Below are positions 36,664 through 45,297 of a stretch of DNA of 64,000 nt, piece after piece. The translations under genes and the position numbers were made by a program. The stretch is from Pedobacter sp. Leaf170. Lineage in GTDB: Bacteria > Bacteroidota > Bacteroidia > Sphingobacteriales > Sphingobacteriaceae. The notes beneath the pieces were generated by a model that was given only the letters and a program-made list of their open reading frames with translations, had not been told where the DNA came from and did not search any database. The DNA is taken from positions 248,001 through 312,000 of the forward strand of contig NZ_CAKLBP010000004.1 of NCBI RefSeq assembly GCF_920984665.1, given 5' to 3'. Each line of letters opens with the position of its first letter. The stretch's first letter is position 1.

Positions 36664-36764
36664 CAGCTACAGATTTAAGGCTTTCGCCTATTAACAAATG
36701 GATAATATATAAGAACACAGTGATACAGCCCTAACGCTATACGAAAGAAAATCTTGTATAAGTA

Positions 36765-36797
36765 TTTAAACCTCACAGTACAACTATGAGGTTTAAA
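36765..36797. terminator. stem-loop between the tiny basic gene and rng
   Basis: An 11-bp perfect stem TTTAAACCTCA / TGAGGTTTAAA with an 11-nt loop. There is no long T-run, so it may be a processing or weak termination site rather than a full terminator. Confidence 0.5.
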
Positions 36798-36818
36798 AAG
36801 GCTAAATCAACTAAGAAA

Positions 36819-36908
36819 TTATTTTTTCTTATGTCTGTTTTTTCTTAAACGTTTTTTACGTTTGTGGGTAGCCATTTTATGTCTTTTTCTTTTTTTACCG
36901 CTTGGCAT
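36819..36908 (-). CDS. 29-residue highly basic protein, ribosome-associated candidate (possibly bL38)
   Basis: The minus strand reads ATG at 36908 to TAA at 36819: MPSGKKRKRHKMATHKRKK, then RLRKNRHKKK. Nineteen of 29 residues are Lys, Arg or His. Near-identical miniature proteins recur before rng in Bacteroidota as far as I recall, and a Bacteroidota-specific ribosomal protein named bL38 was described from a Flavobacterium johnsoniae ribosome structure; whether this is that protein I cannot confirm. The gene lies between the TPR gene (36 bp) and rng, with the stem-loop at 36765 downstream. It is too short for most gene callers. Confidence 0.75.
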   Translation of the reverse strand: MPSGKKRKRHKMATHKRKKRLRKNRHKKK

Positions 36909-36944
36909 AATTTTAAGTTTTAAATGTTTTTATTAATCCGTTAA

Positions 36945-37820
36945 TTAATTTTTATTCTTTAGTTCAGCAACCTTCTTATCGATAAAAGATGATAAAGTTG
37001 GATTTGCCGCTAATTTTTTGCTTTTTAAATAAGCTTCTACAGCTTCTTTATTTTTGTCTAAATTTTCTAAAGCCGTAGCTAAATAAAAATAGGCTTCAGG
37101 TGTTGGTGCTATTGCAATAACCGTATTAAAACGTGGAATTGCTTTATCAAACTGACCTGATTTAATAGAGAATAAACCAAGATTCATGTTTGCTTTTACG
37201 TTTTTAGGTTCTTTAGCAACCACTTCAAGCAACATTGCAATACCTTGCATTGGTGCGCCTAAGCCGTTTACTATAGTTACGCCTAATCCTGTTTTGGCAT
37301 CTATATTTTCTTTGTCTAATTCTAGTGCTTTTTTGAAAGATACATTTGCTTTTTGCAACAACGCAGGCTGTGCTAAACTATCTTGTGTGCTTTCAAAAGC
37401 CTTTAAAAATTTGTTACCTGATGCTAACCAGCTAGCTGTAGATGGCTTTGCTTCTGCAACAACTTCTAAATAAAGTGCCGATGGTGTTATCTGTTCAACA
37501 TCATCCCATTTCTGGGCAAGTTGTTGTGCAAACTCAACCTTTTCATCACCTTTTGCACCTTTATAGCTGTTCTCTAAGTTTGTAATATCTTTAGCAAGGC
37601 TTTGATTTATTACATTTTTAGCAGCTGTAGAGGTTTGTTCAATCGTTAAACCAGAGGTTGATGGTACACCTTGCTGAGCAATCTGACCAGCTGCAGGCAT
37701 TTTACCATTCTCTTCTGTAGGCTTAACTAAACCTTTAATATCTCTTGTAAATAAGAAAGCAACAAGCAATAAAATCGCTCCGATAATGATAGTTTGTTTT
37801 AATCTGATGCTACTATTCAC
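36945..37820 (-). CDS. membrane-anchored tetratricopeptide-repeat protein
   Basis: A 291-residue protein from a GTG start, 11 bp after the HU stop. It has one N-terminal transmembrane segment (about residues 9-25), a low-complexity linker, then helical repeats of TPR type (VSFKKALELDKENIDAKTGL, ANMNLGLFSIKSGQFDKAIP, AYFYLATALENLDKNKEAVE). TPRs mediate protein contacts; the partner is unknown. The order HU, TPR, tiny basic protein, rng looks conserved in the phylum from memory, which hints at a link with RNA or ribosome handling (inference). Confidence 0.85.
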   Translation of the reverse strand: MNSSIRLKQTIIIGAILLLVAFLFTRDIKGLVKPTEENGKMPAAGQIAQQGVPSTSGLTIEQTSTAAKNVINQSLAKDITNLENSYKGAKGDEKVEFAQQLAQKWDDVEQITPSALYLEVVAEAKPSTASWLASGNKFLKAFESTQDSLAQPALLQKANVSFKKALELDKENIDAKTGLGVTIVNGLGAPMQGIAMLLEVVAKEPKNVKANMNLGLFSIKSGQFDKAIPRFNTVIAIAPTPEAYFYLATALENLDKNKEAVEAYLKSKKLAANPTLSSFIDKKVAELKNKN

Positions 37821-37831
37821 ATTAATATGGC

Positions 37832-38134
37832 TTAGGCTTCTACTTTAATTTTCTTTGAGTTACTTTTTACTTTATCAACAAATACTTTTGCTGGTTTAAA
37901 GCTCGGTACAAAATGTTCAGGGATAATTATTGCAGTGTTTTTAGAGATGTTTCTAGCAGTTTTTTGCGCTCTCTTTTTAACAACAAAGCTTCCGAAGCCT
38001 CTAACATAAACATTTTCTCCGCCAATCATACTAGTTTTGATAACCTTGAAGAATGCCTCAACTGTTTCCTGCACATCAACCTTCTCAATTCCGGTTTTTG
38101 TTGATATTTCTGAAATAATATCTGCCTTAGTCAT
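37832..38134 (-). CDS. HU/IHF-family DNA-binding protein
   Basis: A 100-residue histone-like protein. MTKADIISEISTKTGI is the dimerisation helix pair, and VYVRGFGSFVVKKRAQKTAR covers the beta-arm with the FGSF core. The proline-tipped DNA-intercalating arm is replaced by NTAIIIPEHFVPSFKPAK, which retains the PxFxPxK end. A basic tail (KVKSNSKKIKVEA) extends a little beyond the usual 90 residues. It is the first gene of the leftward block and is divergent from mutY (171 bp between the starts). Confidence 0.92.
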   Translation of the reverse strand: MTKADIISEISTKTGIEKVDVQETVEAFFKVIKTSMIGGENVYVRGFGSFVVKKRAQKTARNISKNTAIIIPEHFVPSFKPAKVFVDKVKSNSKKIKVEA

Positions 38135-38305
38135 ATTTTATTATTTATAATGTATTGTGTATTTTAATATTATCACTGATTTGGGGTTGCAAAAGTATTG
38201 CTTTTTAATGAGATAGGGAAATAAAAGATGATTTTTTTATCTATGCGCTTATCAGAGTATTGCAACTTTTTCTTAAAACCAATTATTAGCCCGTAATTTG
38301 CACTG

Positions 38306-39367
38306 ATGACATTCCAAAATGAAATTATAAACTGGTATTTAGCCAATAAAAGAGATTTGCCCTGGAGACACACAAACGATGCTTACACGATATGGCTTTC
38401 AGAAATAATTTTGCAACAAACAAGGGTAGAACAAGGCCTGCCTTACTTTAATAAGTTTTTATCCAATTTTCCAACCGTTAACGATTTTGCAAACGCTACC
38501 GAAGCCAAGGTTTTACAACTCTGGCAAGGTTTGGGTTATTATTCTCGTGGCAGAAACATGCACGCCACAGCCCAAATCGTGCTAAATGAACATAAAGGAA
38601 TTTTCCCAACAAGCTACCATGAATTAATCAAACTTAAAGGTGTTGGTGAGTATACCGCAGCGGCAATTTCGTCGTTTTCTTCGGGCGAAGCTAAAGCTGT
38701 TGTGGATGGGAATGTATTTAGGGTTTTAGCAAGGTATTGCGGCATCGATACTCCAATAAACACGCCAAAAGGCAAAAAAGATTTTTTCAATCTTGCTAAT
38801 GATTTGCTTTACATACCCGACCCGGCTTTGTATAATCAGGCAATAATGGAGTTTGGAGCAATTCAATGCAAACCTAAATCTCCAAATTGTGCGGTTTGCC
38901 CGCTAAATTTAGATTGCCATGCGCTTAGAAAAAATATCGTAAATCAGCTCCCTGTTAAACTTCCAAAAGCTGAAAAAAAATTTAGATATTTAAATTATTT
39001 CGTATGCATTGCAGATGGCAAAATTTTGGTTCGCGAACGACAAAAAGGAGATATCTGGCAACATTTGTATGATTTTCCCTCAATTGAAACAGCGCATATT
39101 CCAGATAGCAATGATGAAAGTTTTATAAAATCATTGAAAGAAGAATATGGAGAAACTGCAGCGGTTAAGCTGGTAAGTTATAAGAAGCATGTATTAACTC
39201 ACCAAATAATCCATGTGCAATTTTTTGCTTTAAAAAATTATATCTTTAACTTTAATAAACAAAAGGAACTTAATTGGGTTTCTTTTAATAGCTTGGATGA
39301 ATTACCAAAACCTAATGTAATCAGAACTTTTATTGAGGAATTTTCTGAAAGCATTTTGAAGACTTAA
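38306..39367 (+). CDS. mutY: A/G-specific adenine glycosylase
   Basis: A 353-residue base-excision enzyme removing adenine opposite 8-oxoguanine. It has SEIILQQTRVEQGLPYF (catalytic Glu region), a helix-hairpin-helix LKGVGEYTAAAISSF with the catalytic Asp in AVVDGNVFRVLAR, and a 4Fe-4S cluster CKPKSPNCAVCPLNLDC (C-x6-C-x2-C-x5-C). A NUDIX-like C-terminal domain for 8-oxoG recognition follows. The ATG is 5 nt after a TAATTTG that resembles a -7 box. ssb follows 62 bp downstream. Confidence 0.95.
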   Translation: MTFQNEIINWYLANKRDLPWRHTNDAYTIWLSEIILQQTRVEQGLPYFNKFLSNFPTVNDFANATEAKVLQLWQGLGYYSRGRNMHATAQIVLNEHKGIFPTSYHELIKLKGVGEYTAAAISSFSSGEAKAVVDGNVFRVLARYCGIDTPINTPKGKKDFFNLANDLLYIPDPALYNQAIMEFGAIQCKPKSPNCAVCPLNLDCHALRKNIVNQLPVKLPKAEKKFRYLNYFVCIADGKILVRERQKGDIWQHLYDFPSIETAHIPDSNDESFIKSLKEEYGETAAVKLVSYKKHVLTHQIIHVQFFALKNYIFNFNKQKELNWVSFNSLDELPKPNVIRTFIEEFSESILKT

Positions 39368-39429
39368 CTAACCTTCTTTTAAAGGTTTTTTGGTTCAACT
39401 GAGTTGAAAACTAACCAAAAAAATTTTTT

Positions 39430-39870
39430 ATGTCTGGAATTAACAAAGTTATTTTAGTTGGACATTTGGGCAAAGACCCTGAAGTTCGGCACTTAGATGG
39501 AGGCGTTACAGTAGCAAGCTTTCCTTTAGCCACATCTGAAACATATAATAAAGACGGCAAGCGGGTAGAACAAACTGAATGGCATAATATCGTTTTATGG
39601 AGAGGTTTGGCTGAGGTTGCTTCGAAATATTTGCAAAAGGGAAAGTTAGTTTACATTGAAGGAAAGCTTAGAACCCGTTCTTTTGAAGATAAAGAAAAAG
39701 TAAAGAAATACGTAACCGAGATTGTTGCCGAAAACTTTACAATGCTAGGTAGAAAAAGTGATTTTGAACCAGGGCAAGCCACAAATCATAGTCAACCGAA
39801 TTCAGAAACTAAAATAGAGGATGAGTTTACAATAAGATCAGGCGATGAAAGTGGTGATTTACCATTTTAA
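39430..39870 (+). CDS. ssb: single-stranded DNA-binding protein
   Basis: A 146-residue OB-fold protein. MSGINKVILVGHLGKDPEVR is the classic opening, with TEWHNIVLWRGLAEVASKYL and KLVYIEGKLRTRSF completing the fold. The C-terminus after residue 112 is disordered and acidic and ends SGDLPF, matching the DDIPF-type tip that binds partner proteins. It coats ssDNA in replication and repair. It is convergent with glmS; the terminator at 39887 is shared. Confidence 0.95.
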   Translation: MSGINKVILVGHLGKDPEVRHLDGGVTVASFPLATSETYNKDGKRVEQTEWHNIVLWRGLAEVASKYLQKGKLVYIEGKLRTRSFEDKEKVKKYVTEIVAENFTMLGRKSDFEPGQATNHSQPNSETKIEDEFTIRSGDESGDLPF

Positions 39871-39886
39871 CTATCATATAAAACGC

Positions 39887-39923
39887 AAAAAGGCAGCTTT
39901 CAAAAGAAAAGCTGCCTTTTTTT
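39887..39923. terminator. bidirectional terminator between ssb and glmS
   Basis: A 14-bp perfect stem AAAAAGGCAGCTTT / AAAGCTGCCTTTTT with a 7-nt loop and T7 after it. Confidence 0.9.
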
Positions 39924-39935
39924 ATGGATACAATG

Positions 39936-41774
39936 CTACTCTACCGTAACCGATTTGGCAAGATTTCTTGGCTGATCAACATTACAACCACGCATTACTG
40001 CAATGTGGTATGATAACAACTGAAGCGGGATAGTTGCTAACAGCGGTAAAAATGCTTCGTCAGCATCCGGAATTTCAATGCAGTAATCAGCCATTTTCTT
40101 AACCTCAGTATCGCCTTGTGTAACAATTGCAATAACCTTTCCTTTACGGGCTTTTACTTCTTGAATATTACTGATTACCTTTTCGTACGATGAATTCTGT
40201 GTTGCAATAAACACAACCGGCATTTCCTCATCAATTAATGCGATTGGCCCGTGTTTCATTTCTGCAGCAGGATAACCTTCAGCATGGATGTATGATATCT
40301 CTTTAAGCTTTAATGCACCTTCCAGCGCTACAGGAAAGCCGCTACCTCTTCCTAAGAACAGGCAGTTTCTAGAATCCTTTATTTTCTCTGCAACTTCTTT
40401 AATTAATTCATTTGACTCTAAAGCAACCTGAATTTTATCAGGTACACTTTCTAACTCAGTTAATAAATTAATCATTTTAGATTGTGTGATGGTACCTTTC
40501 TGCTGTGCTATATAAAAAGCCATCAATGTAAGTGCTGTAACCTGAGCGGTAAATGCTTTTGTAGAAGCTACGCCAATTTCAGGCCCAGCATGAGTGTAAA
40601 CACCAGCGTGAGACAAGCGTGGAATAGATGCTCCGGCCACATTACAAATTCCAAAAATGGTTGCACCTTTTTCTTTCGCCATTTCGATTGCGGCCATTGT
40701 ATCGGCAGTTTCGCCAGATTGAGAAATTGCAATTACAACATCCTTTTCAGATATGATTGGGTTCCTATATCTAAATTCAGAAGCATACTCAACTTCAACC
40801 GGTATACGAGCATATTCTTCAATTAAATACTCTCCTACCAACCCAGCATGCCATGATGTACCACAGGCAACAATAATAATCCTGTCAACGTTCTTTAACT
40901 TCTCTACAAACTCTTTTATACCGCCGAGTTGTACTTTACCTTCCTCAGGATAAATACGGCCACGCATACAATCCTTAACAGAACGTGGTTGCTCATAAAT
41001 TTCTTTCAGCATAAAGTGGTCAAAGCCACCTTTTTCTAACATTTCCAGTTTTAATTCTAATTCTTGAATTAAAGGGGTTTGAACAACGTTATCGATATGT
41101 TTAACAAGTAAATCACCTTTGGTAACTAAAGCAATTTCATTATCATTAAGGTAGATTACATTTTTAGTGTATTCGATAATTGGCGTAGCATCAGATGCGA
41201 TAAAATATTCGCCTTTGCCTACACCAATAACCATTGGACTGCCTTTTCTGGCAGCAATTAAACGCTCTGGGTTTTCCTTATCCATGATAACGATGGCGTA
41301 AGCACCGCTAACCTCGTGTAAAGCCAATCTAACAGCCTCAAATAAATCAATTTGCTCAATTTTTTGAATCTCTTCAATCAGGTGAATTAAAACTTCAGTA
41401 TCTGTATCACTATTAAATTCGTGACCACGACCTATAAGTTCCTCTTTAATAGTTGCATAATTTTCGATTATACCATTGTGGATGATAGACAACTGACCGT
41501 TATTTGAAGTGTGGGGATGTGAATTACGGTCAGATGGAACGCCATGCGTAGCCCATCTGGTGTGGCCCATTGCAATGTTTCCAGATTTATCTTTGTTTTC
41601 TGCAAATTCTTCGAGAGCAGCAACTTTACCTACCTTTTTGTAGATATGTTCACCGTTATCATTCATTATTGCAATTCCTGCGCTATCGTAACCACGATAC
41701 TCTAATCTTTTCAGACCTTTTAAAACGATTGGCCAAGCATCTCTATAGCCAATGTAACCTACTATTCCACACAT
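39936..41774 (-). CDS. glmS: glutamine-fructose-6-phosphate aminotransferase (isomerising)
   Basis: Makes glucosamine-6-phosphate for peptidoglycan and lipid A. The protein has 612 residues from the ATG at 41774, so that the processed N-terminus begins with Cys2 (MCGIVGYIG), the glutaminase nucleophile. Twelve upstream in-frame codons must be excluded for that reason. HTRWATHG and the NSHPH region complete the glutaminase half. Two SIS domains follow (ACGTSWHAGLVGEYLIEEYA and FLGRGSGFPVALEGALK), and the protein ends LAKSVTVE. There is no glmS ribozyme upstream. A 16-bp palindrome overlaps the promoter. Confidence 0.96.
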   Translation of the reverse strand: MCGIVGYIGYRDAWPIVLKGLKRLEYRGYDSAGIAIMNDNGEHIYKKVGKVAALEEFAENKDKSGNIAMGHTRWATHGVPSDRNSHPHTSNNGQLSIIHNGIIENYATIKEELIGRGHEFNSDTDTEVLIHLIEEIQKIEQIDLFEAVRLALHEVSGAYAIVIMDKENPERLIAARKGSPMVIGVGKGEYFIASDATPIIEYTKNVIYLNDNEIALVTKGDLLVKHIDNVVQTPLIQELELKLEMLEKGGFDHFMLKEIYEQPRSVKDCMRGRIYPEEGKVQLGGIKEFVEKLKNVDRIIIVACGTSWHAGLVGEYLIEEYARIPVEVEYASEFRYRNPIISEKDVVIAISQSGETADTMAAIEMAKEKGATIFGICNVAGASIPRLSHAGVYTHAGPEIGVASTKAFTAQVTALTLMAFYIAQQKGTITQSKMINLLTELESVPDKIQVALESNELIKEVAEKIKDSRNCLFLGRGSGFPVALEGALKLKEISYIHAEGYPAAEMKHGPIALIDEEMPVVFIATQNSSYEKVISNIQEVKARKGKVIAIVTQGDTEVKKMADYCIEIPDADEAFLPLLATIPLQLLSYHIAVMRGCNVDQPRNLAKSVTVE

Positions 41775-41794
41775 GTTTTTATAAATATATGTGG

Positions 41795-41802
41795 CAAATA
41801 TA
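41795..41802 (-). promoter_or_regulatory. -7 box TATATTTG of glmS
   Basis: TAnnTTTG match on the minus strand, 20 nt before the ATG. Confidence 0.55.
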
Positions 41803-41804
41803 AC

Positions 41805-41820
41805 AAACAAACGTTTGTTT
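41805..41820. promoter_or_regulatory. 16-bp palindrome AAACAAACGTTTGTTT, operator candidate at glmS
   Basis: A perfect inverted repeat, 2 bp upstream of the glmS -7 box, in the spacer where a bound protein would block RNA polymerase. The regulator is unknown. Confidence 0.4.
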
Positions 41821-41857
41821 TAATCAATCATCAATATTTTAGAAATTTAATCCAAAA

Positions 41858-41890
41858 AAAAACCTTACCTACTGAGTAGATAAGGTTTTT
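41858..41890 (-). terminator. terminator of the DUF4270 gene
   Basis: AAAAACCTTA pairs with TAAGGTTTTT around an inner CTACT/AGTAG stem. It lies 19 bp beyond the DUF4270 stop and upstream of the glmS promoter. Confidence 0.75.
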
Positions 41891-41908
41891 AAAGAAAAAT
41901 TATTTTGC

Positions 41909-43318
41909 TTAATTCATTTTTGTATAGTAAATATTGAGCTTTAAGCGATTTGTAGGATTACCAAAACTTCCAACAACTGCTCTTGATGCAGTAGTAGTCG
42001 TTCTTGATAAACCCAGATTTACAGATGTTGCTGTTAAAGATTCAGGTGCAATGAAAGTACCATAATCATTTTTTGTTCCGTCAATTAAATCCTGAATATA
42101 TGCCGTAACATTAAAAACGTATCTGTTTTTTAATGAGTCGTAATATCCACCAAAAGCTGCATCAGTTTTCGCTCTAGGGTCTCCGCTGTAGTTAGATGCA
42201 GACTGATCTCGATCAGGTACGTTTACTTCTTGCTGTGCAATATCCCAACGGTATAAAGATAATCTTTGAGATGGCGCAAAAGGTGTAGCAAATGTTCCTG
42301 CGCTTAAATCTAAAACTAATTCTGCCTTATTAATAACTGCTTTACCATAAACTGTTGTAAAGTTTTTTAGGTTCGGAAAAGAAATCTTTGTTCTAACACC
42401 AGCTAAACCTTGTAAATAAGTTACACCATATTGAACCGTTGGATTATCCAATTGCGTTTGTACTGCAGTACCGCTGTAATCATGTTTAATATTGGCTGTA
42501 ACAGTATTTGCTGATGCAATTGCAAAGTTTTTTGATAAAGTATCTATACCATTTGTAGTATTTGGTTTCCTGTAAACTAATTGCAAATAAGAATTTGAGC
42601 CTGCAAAATCTAAAAATGCAACACCACCTGTTCCTGTTGATGATGTTTTATTAACCTCAGCATATAAACCCTTAAAATATTCTATAAATTTTTCAGCTGT
42701 AGATGTACTGGTTGCAGGCAAAGCCAAAATAGTATTTTGGATAAACACTTTGTTTAAAGGAATTCTGATTTGAGGTGTCATTGTCCTTATCGTATCATTT
42801 TTACTAGCTACAACTTCAGTAACCTTAACTTTAGTATTAGGAAAAATCTTATTATTAAAATTACCTAATAAAGTAGAATTATGCGGAAGTGCATCAGAAG
42901 ATTTGTACTTGGTAATCTTATTAGTTAACTGATAAACATCAATACTATATTTAGATGTAGCAGTATCGCCATAAAACTGCGGAGCTAGGTTAAGTACCAA
43001 TACTGCAGAATCTAGTGTTGCAGAGGTAAAATCTAAGCTTGTTTCAGTTCCCGGAAGTGAAACAGTCATCCCAACGTTCGATTCGGTTTTACCAAAAATC
43101 GGATCAACCATATAACCAAGAGGATGAGCAGATAACATAGATGTTGTTAAATCTGGTTCTCTTACGGTTTGAGAAGTAACCAATTGATCGTTAACAAGAG
43201 TGCCTTGAATTGCAGAATTTGGATCTACATCTAAACCAACTCCATCAGGATTTTTACAAGACGCAAAAAGAAAAAGACCTATCAACAGGGTTAATAAGTC
43301 TTGTTTTATAAATTTCAT
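41909..43318 (-). CDS. DUF4270-family lipoprotein
   Basis: A 469-residue exported lipoprotein with the signal ending LFASC (Cys at about residue 21), then KNPDGVGLDVDP, the typical DUF4270 opening. The rest is beta-rich with many Thr/Ser, and ends TNRLKLNIYYTKMN. The function is unknown, but the family is Bacteroidota-specific and commonly sits next to the half-length glycogen-synthase gene, whose stop is 22 bp upstream here. Probably outer-membrane located. Confidence 0.85.
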   Translation of the reverse strand: MKFIKQDLLTLLIGLFLFASCKNPDGVGLDVDPNSAIQGTLVNDQLVTSQTVREPDLTTSMLSAHPLGYMVDPIFGKTESNVGMTVSLPGTETSLDFTSATLDSAVLVLNLAPQFYGDTATSKYSIDVYQLTNKITKYKSSDALPHNSTLLGNFNNKIFPNTKVKVTEVVASKNDTIRTMTPQIRIPLNKVFIQNTILALPATSTSTAEKFIEYFKGLYAEVNKTSSTGTGGVAFLDFAGSNSYLQLVYRKPNTTNGIDTLSKNFAIASANTVTANIKHDYSGTAVQTQLDNPTVQYGVTYLQGLAGVRTKISFPNLKNFTTVYGKAVINKAELVLDLSAGTFATPFAPSQRLSLYRWDIAQQEVNVPDRDQSASNYSGDPRAKTDAAFGGYYDSLKNRYVFNVTAYIQDLIDGTKNDYGTFIAPESLTATSVNLGLSRTTTTASRAVVGSFGNPTNRLKLNIYYTKMN

Positions 43319-43340
43319 ATTTAAAAATAATAATGCCTAT

Positions 43341-44171
43341 TTAAGCTACAGAAACCAATTCTTCATTTGAAATCTCCTCGTAGAAAGTATAGAAGTTATC
43401 AAAATTTTCGGTTAAGTTATAAGCTAAAGTTGGCTTATTTGAATCTTTAACAAATTTTAACATAGCCGCATCAAGGTTTTCATCTGCTAAAACTACTGCA
43501 TCAGAATGTGTTATAGCGCCCATGTGCAAACTATTAACATCAGCACCTTTATAAGCTTTAGTATCTTCTTCAGTCATGTTTGCCATTACAGCCTTTTTAG
43601 AAAAATTCTCATTTAATTTCTCTGTAAAACCATCTTCATAAACCGAATAAACAACTCTAGAGTTTTTAAACGTAGGGTCGTTTTTGTAAGTAGTTTTGAT
43701 GTACGCAGGAACTAGAGAACTCATCCAACCATGACAGTGAACGATATCTGGAGCCCATCCTAATTTTTTAACAGTTTCTAATGCACCTTTGCAAAAGAAA
43801 ATAGTGCGCTCATCGTTATCGTCGAAAAATTTTCCGCTTGCATCTCTGAATACCTGCTTACGCTGAAAATATTCTTCATTATCCAAGAAGTAAACCTGCA
43901 TACGTGCCGCAGGGATTGAAGCTACCTTAATAATTAAAGGGTTATCATTGTCATCAATAATGATGTTCATTCCAGATAAGCGAATTACTTCGTGTAAACG
44001 ATTTCTTCTCTCATTTATATTACCAAACTTCGGCATAAGAATACGGATTTCGAATCCTTTTTCTTGCATAGCCTGCGGTAATTGACGAGTAATTTCAGAA
44101 ATTTTAGTAAGCTCGAGGAAAGGCGACATCTCGTGTGTAACAATCAGCAGCTTCGTTTTTGCCATCTCCAT
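43341..44171 (-). CDS. glycogen/starch synthase N-terminal-half protein, probable pseudoenzyme
   Basis: A 276-residue protein equivalent to only the N-terminal GT5 domain of glycogen synthase (GlgA is about 480). LLIVTHEMSPFLELTKISEITRQLPQ occupies the place of the E-x2-P-x3-KxGGLADV loop; the Lys (residue 23) remains but the Gly pair of the ADP-glucose site is lost (KIS). PDIVHCHGWMSSLVPAYI is the conserved HxHxW region. The whole C-terminal Rossmann half is missing, so synthesis of glucan is unlikely. It is conserved in this position, so a regulatory or structural role is more likely than decay (inference). ATGs at 44171 or 44165 are both possible. Confidence 0.8.
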   Translation of the reverse strand: MEMAKTKLLIVTHEMSPFLELTKISEITRQLPQAMQEKGFEIRILMPKFGNINERRNRLHEVIRLSGMNIIIDDNDNPLIIKVASIPAARMQVYFLDNEEYFQRKQVFRDASGKFFDDNDERTIFFCKGALETVKKLGWAPDIVHCHGWMSSLVPAYIKTTYKNDPTFKNSRVVYSVYEDGFTEKLNENFSKKAVMANMTEEDTKAYKGADVNSLHMGAITHSDAVVLADENLDAAMLKFVKDSNKPTLAYNLTENFDNFYTFYEEISNEELVSVA

Positions 44172-44305
44172 ATTTTAGAAAAATATTATGTTAATTAAAA
44201 GATAATGAGCTGCAAAGATAAGAATAATAATACTATTTATCAATATAACAAGTATTTGTTTGCTTAGTTTTAGATTAATTTACACCTTTATGCCTTTAAT
44301 TTAGA

Positions 44306-45160
44306 TTGTCGGAATTGGAAATATTCAAAACAAAAGACGCACTTAAAGCTTACCTCAAACCTTTAAAAGCATCAGGAAAAATAATTGCACTTGTGCCTAC
44401 TATGGGCGCATTGCATAACGGCCATATTTCGTTAATCAAGCTTGCGCAAGAAAATGCCGATATCATTATTTGCAGCATTTTTGTTAATCCAACTCAATTT
44501 ACAGATCCGAAGGATTTAGAAAAATACCCAAGACCTATCGAACATGATTTAGCCATGTTAGAAAATGCAGGATGCAATGGCGTGTTCATGCCAGATGTTA
44601 CAGAGATGTATCCATCTGATAAAACCGAACACTGGCACATAGATTTAGGCAAAGCCGAATTTTTATTAGAAGGTGAATTTAGAAAAGGTCATTATCAAGG
44701 TGTTACCCAAATCGTTAAAAAGCTTTTTGATGCCGTAGAGCCCAATATTGCTATGTTTGGGCAAAAGGATTTTCAGCAGGTGTTAATGATAAAAAATATG
44801 CTGGCTCATTTCAATTTACCTATTAAGATTTTTACCTGCCCAATTATCCGTGAAGATGATGGCCTGGCCATGAGCAGCCGAAACATTCACTTGTCGGCAT
44901 CTGATAGAACTCATGCACTCGTGCTCAACAAATCTCTCCAATTTGTTTTAGATAACTATAATAACTATTCCTTAACCGAACTTCAGGAAAAAGCAAAAAA
45001 CTTTTATAATGGAATTAAAGATGTAGAATTAGATTATTTTGTAATAGCTAATGGAGATACATTAGAGCCTGCAACTTCAAAAAATGAAAAAAATCAGGTA
45101 GCTTTAGTTGCTGCAAAAGTTGGTTCAACAAGATTGATTGATAATATGATTATTAATTAA
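44306..45160 (+). CDS. panC: pantothenate synthetase
   Basis: Joins pantoate and beta-alanine with ATP to give pantothenate (CoA pathway). The protein has 284 residues. VPTMGALHNGHISLI contains the HxGH nucleotide motif (H37, H40), and FVNPTQF, GQKDFQQVLMIK and AMSSRN are family motifs. No ATG is available: starts are TTG at 44306 or TTG at 44315 (which gives MEIFKTK and fits the family N-terminus slightly better). It is divergent from the half glycogen synthase gene. panD follows with its own promoter. Confidence 0.95.
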   Translation: MSELEIFKTKDALKAYLKPLKASGKIIALVPTMGALHNGHISLIKLAQENADIIICSIFVNPTQFTDPKDLEKYPRPIEHDLAMLENAGCNGVFMPDVTEMYPSDKTEHWHIDLGKAEFLLEGEFRKGHYQGVTQIVKKLFDAVEPNIAMFGQKDFQQVLMIKNMLAHFNLPIKIFTCPIIREDDGLAMSSRNIHLSASDRTHALVLNKSLQFVLDNYNNYSLTELQEKAKNFYNGIKDVELDYFVIANGDTLEPATSKNEKNQVALVAAKVGSTRLIDNMIIN

Positions 45161-45285
45161 TGATTGAATTTTATTGATTGAATGATATGATATTCGCAAA
45201 TACATAATATCATTAGTTTATTAAATCCTAAATTCAAATCATTCTGTAATTCTATCATTTCATTAATTCTCTAATTCATTATTAC

Positions 45286-45293
45286 TAACTTTG
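45286..45293 (+). promoter_or_regulatory. -7 box TAACTTTG of panD
   Basis: TAnnTTTG match ending 4 nt before the panD ATG. Confidence 0.55.
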
Positions 45294-45297
45294 CAAA

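Noticed and set aside
39936..41774. glmS ribozyme or amino-sugar riboswitch upstream of glmS
   Set aside because: Only 134 bp separate it from the DUF4270 stop, filled by a terminator, a palindrome and the promoter; no ribozyme core is visible.
41775..41810. 12-codon extension of glmS
   Set aside because: It would bury the catalytic Cys2 that must become the N-terminus, and it covers the -7 box.
45161..45297. Another heptad array between panC and panD
   Set aside because: AATTCT-like words recur but do not stay in a clean 7-nt phase; it is simply AT-rich.
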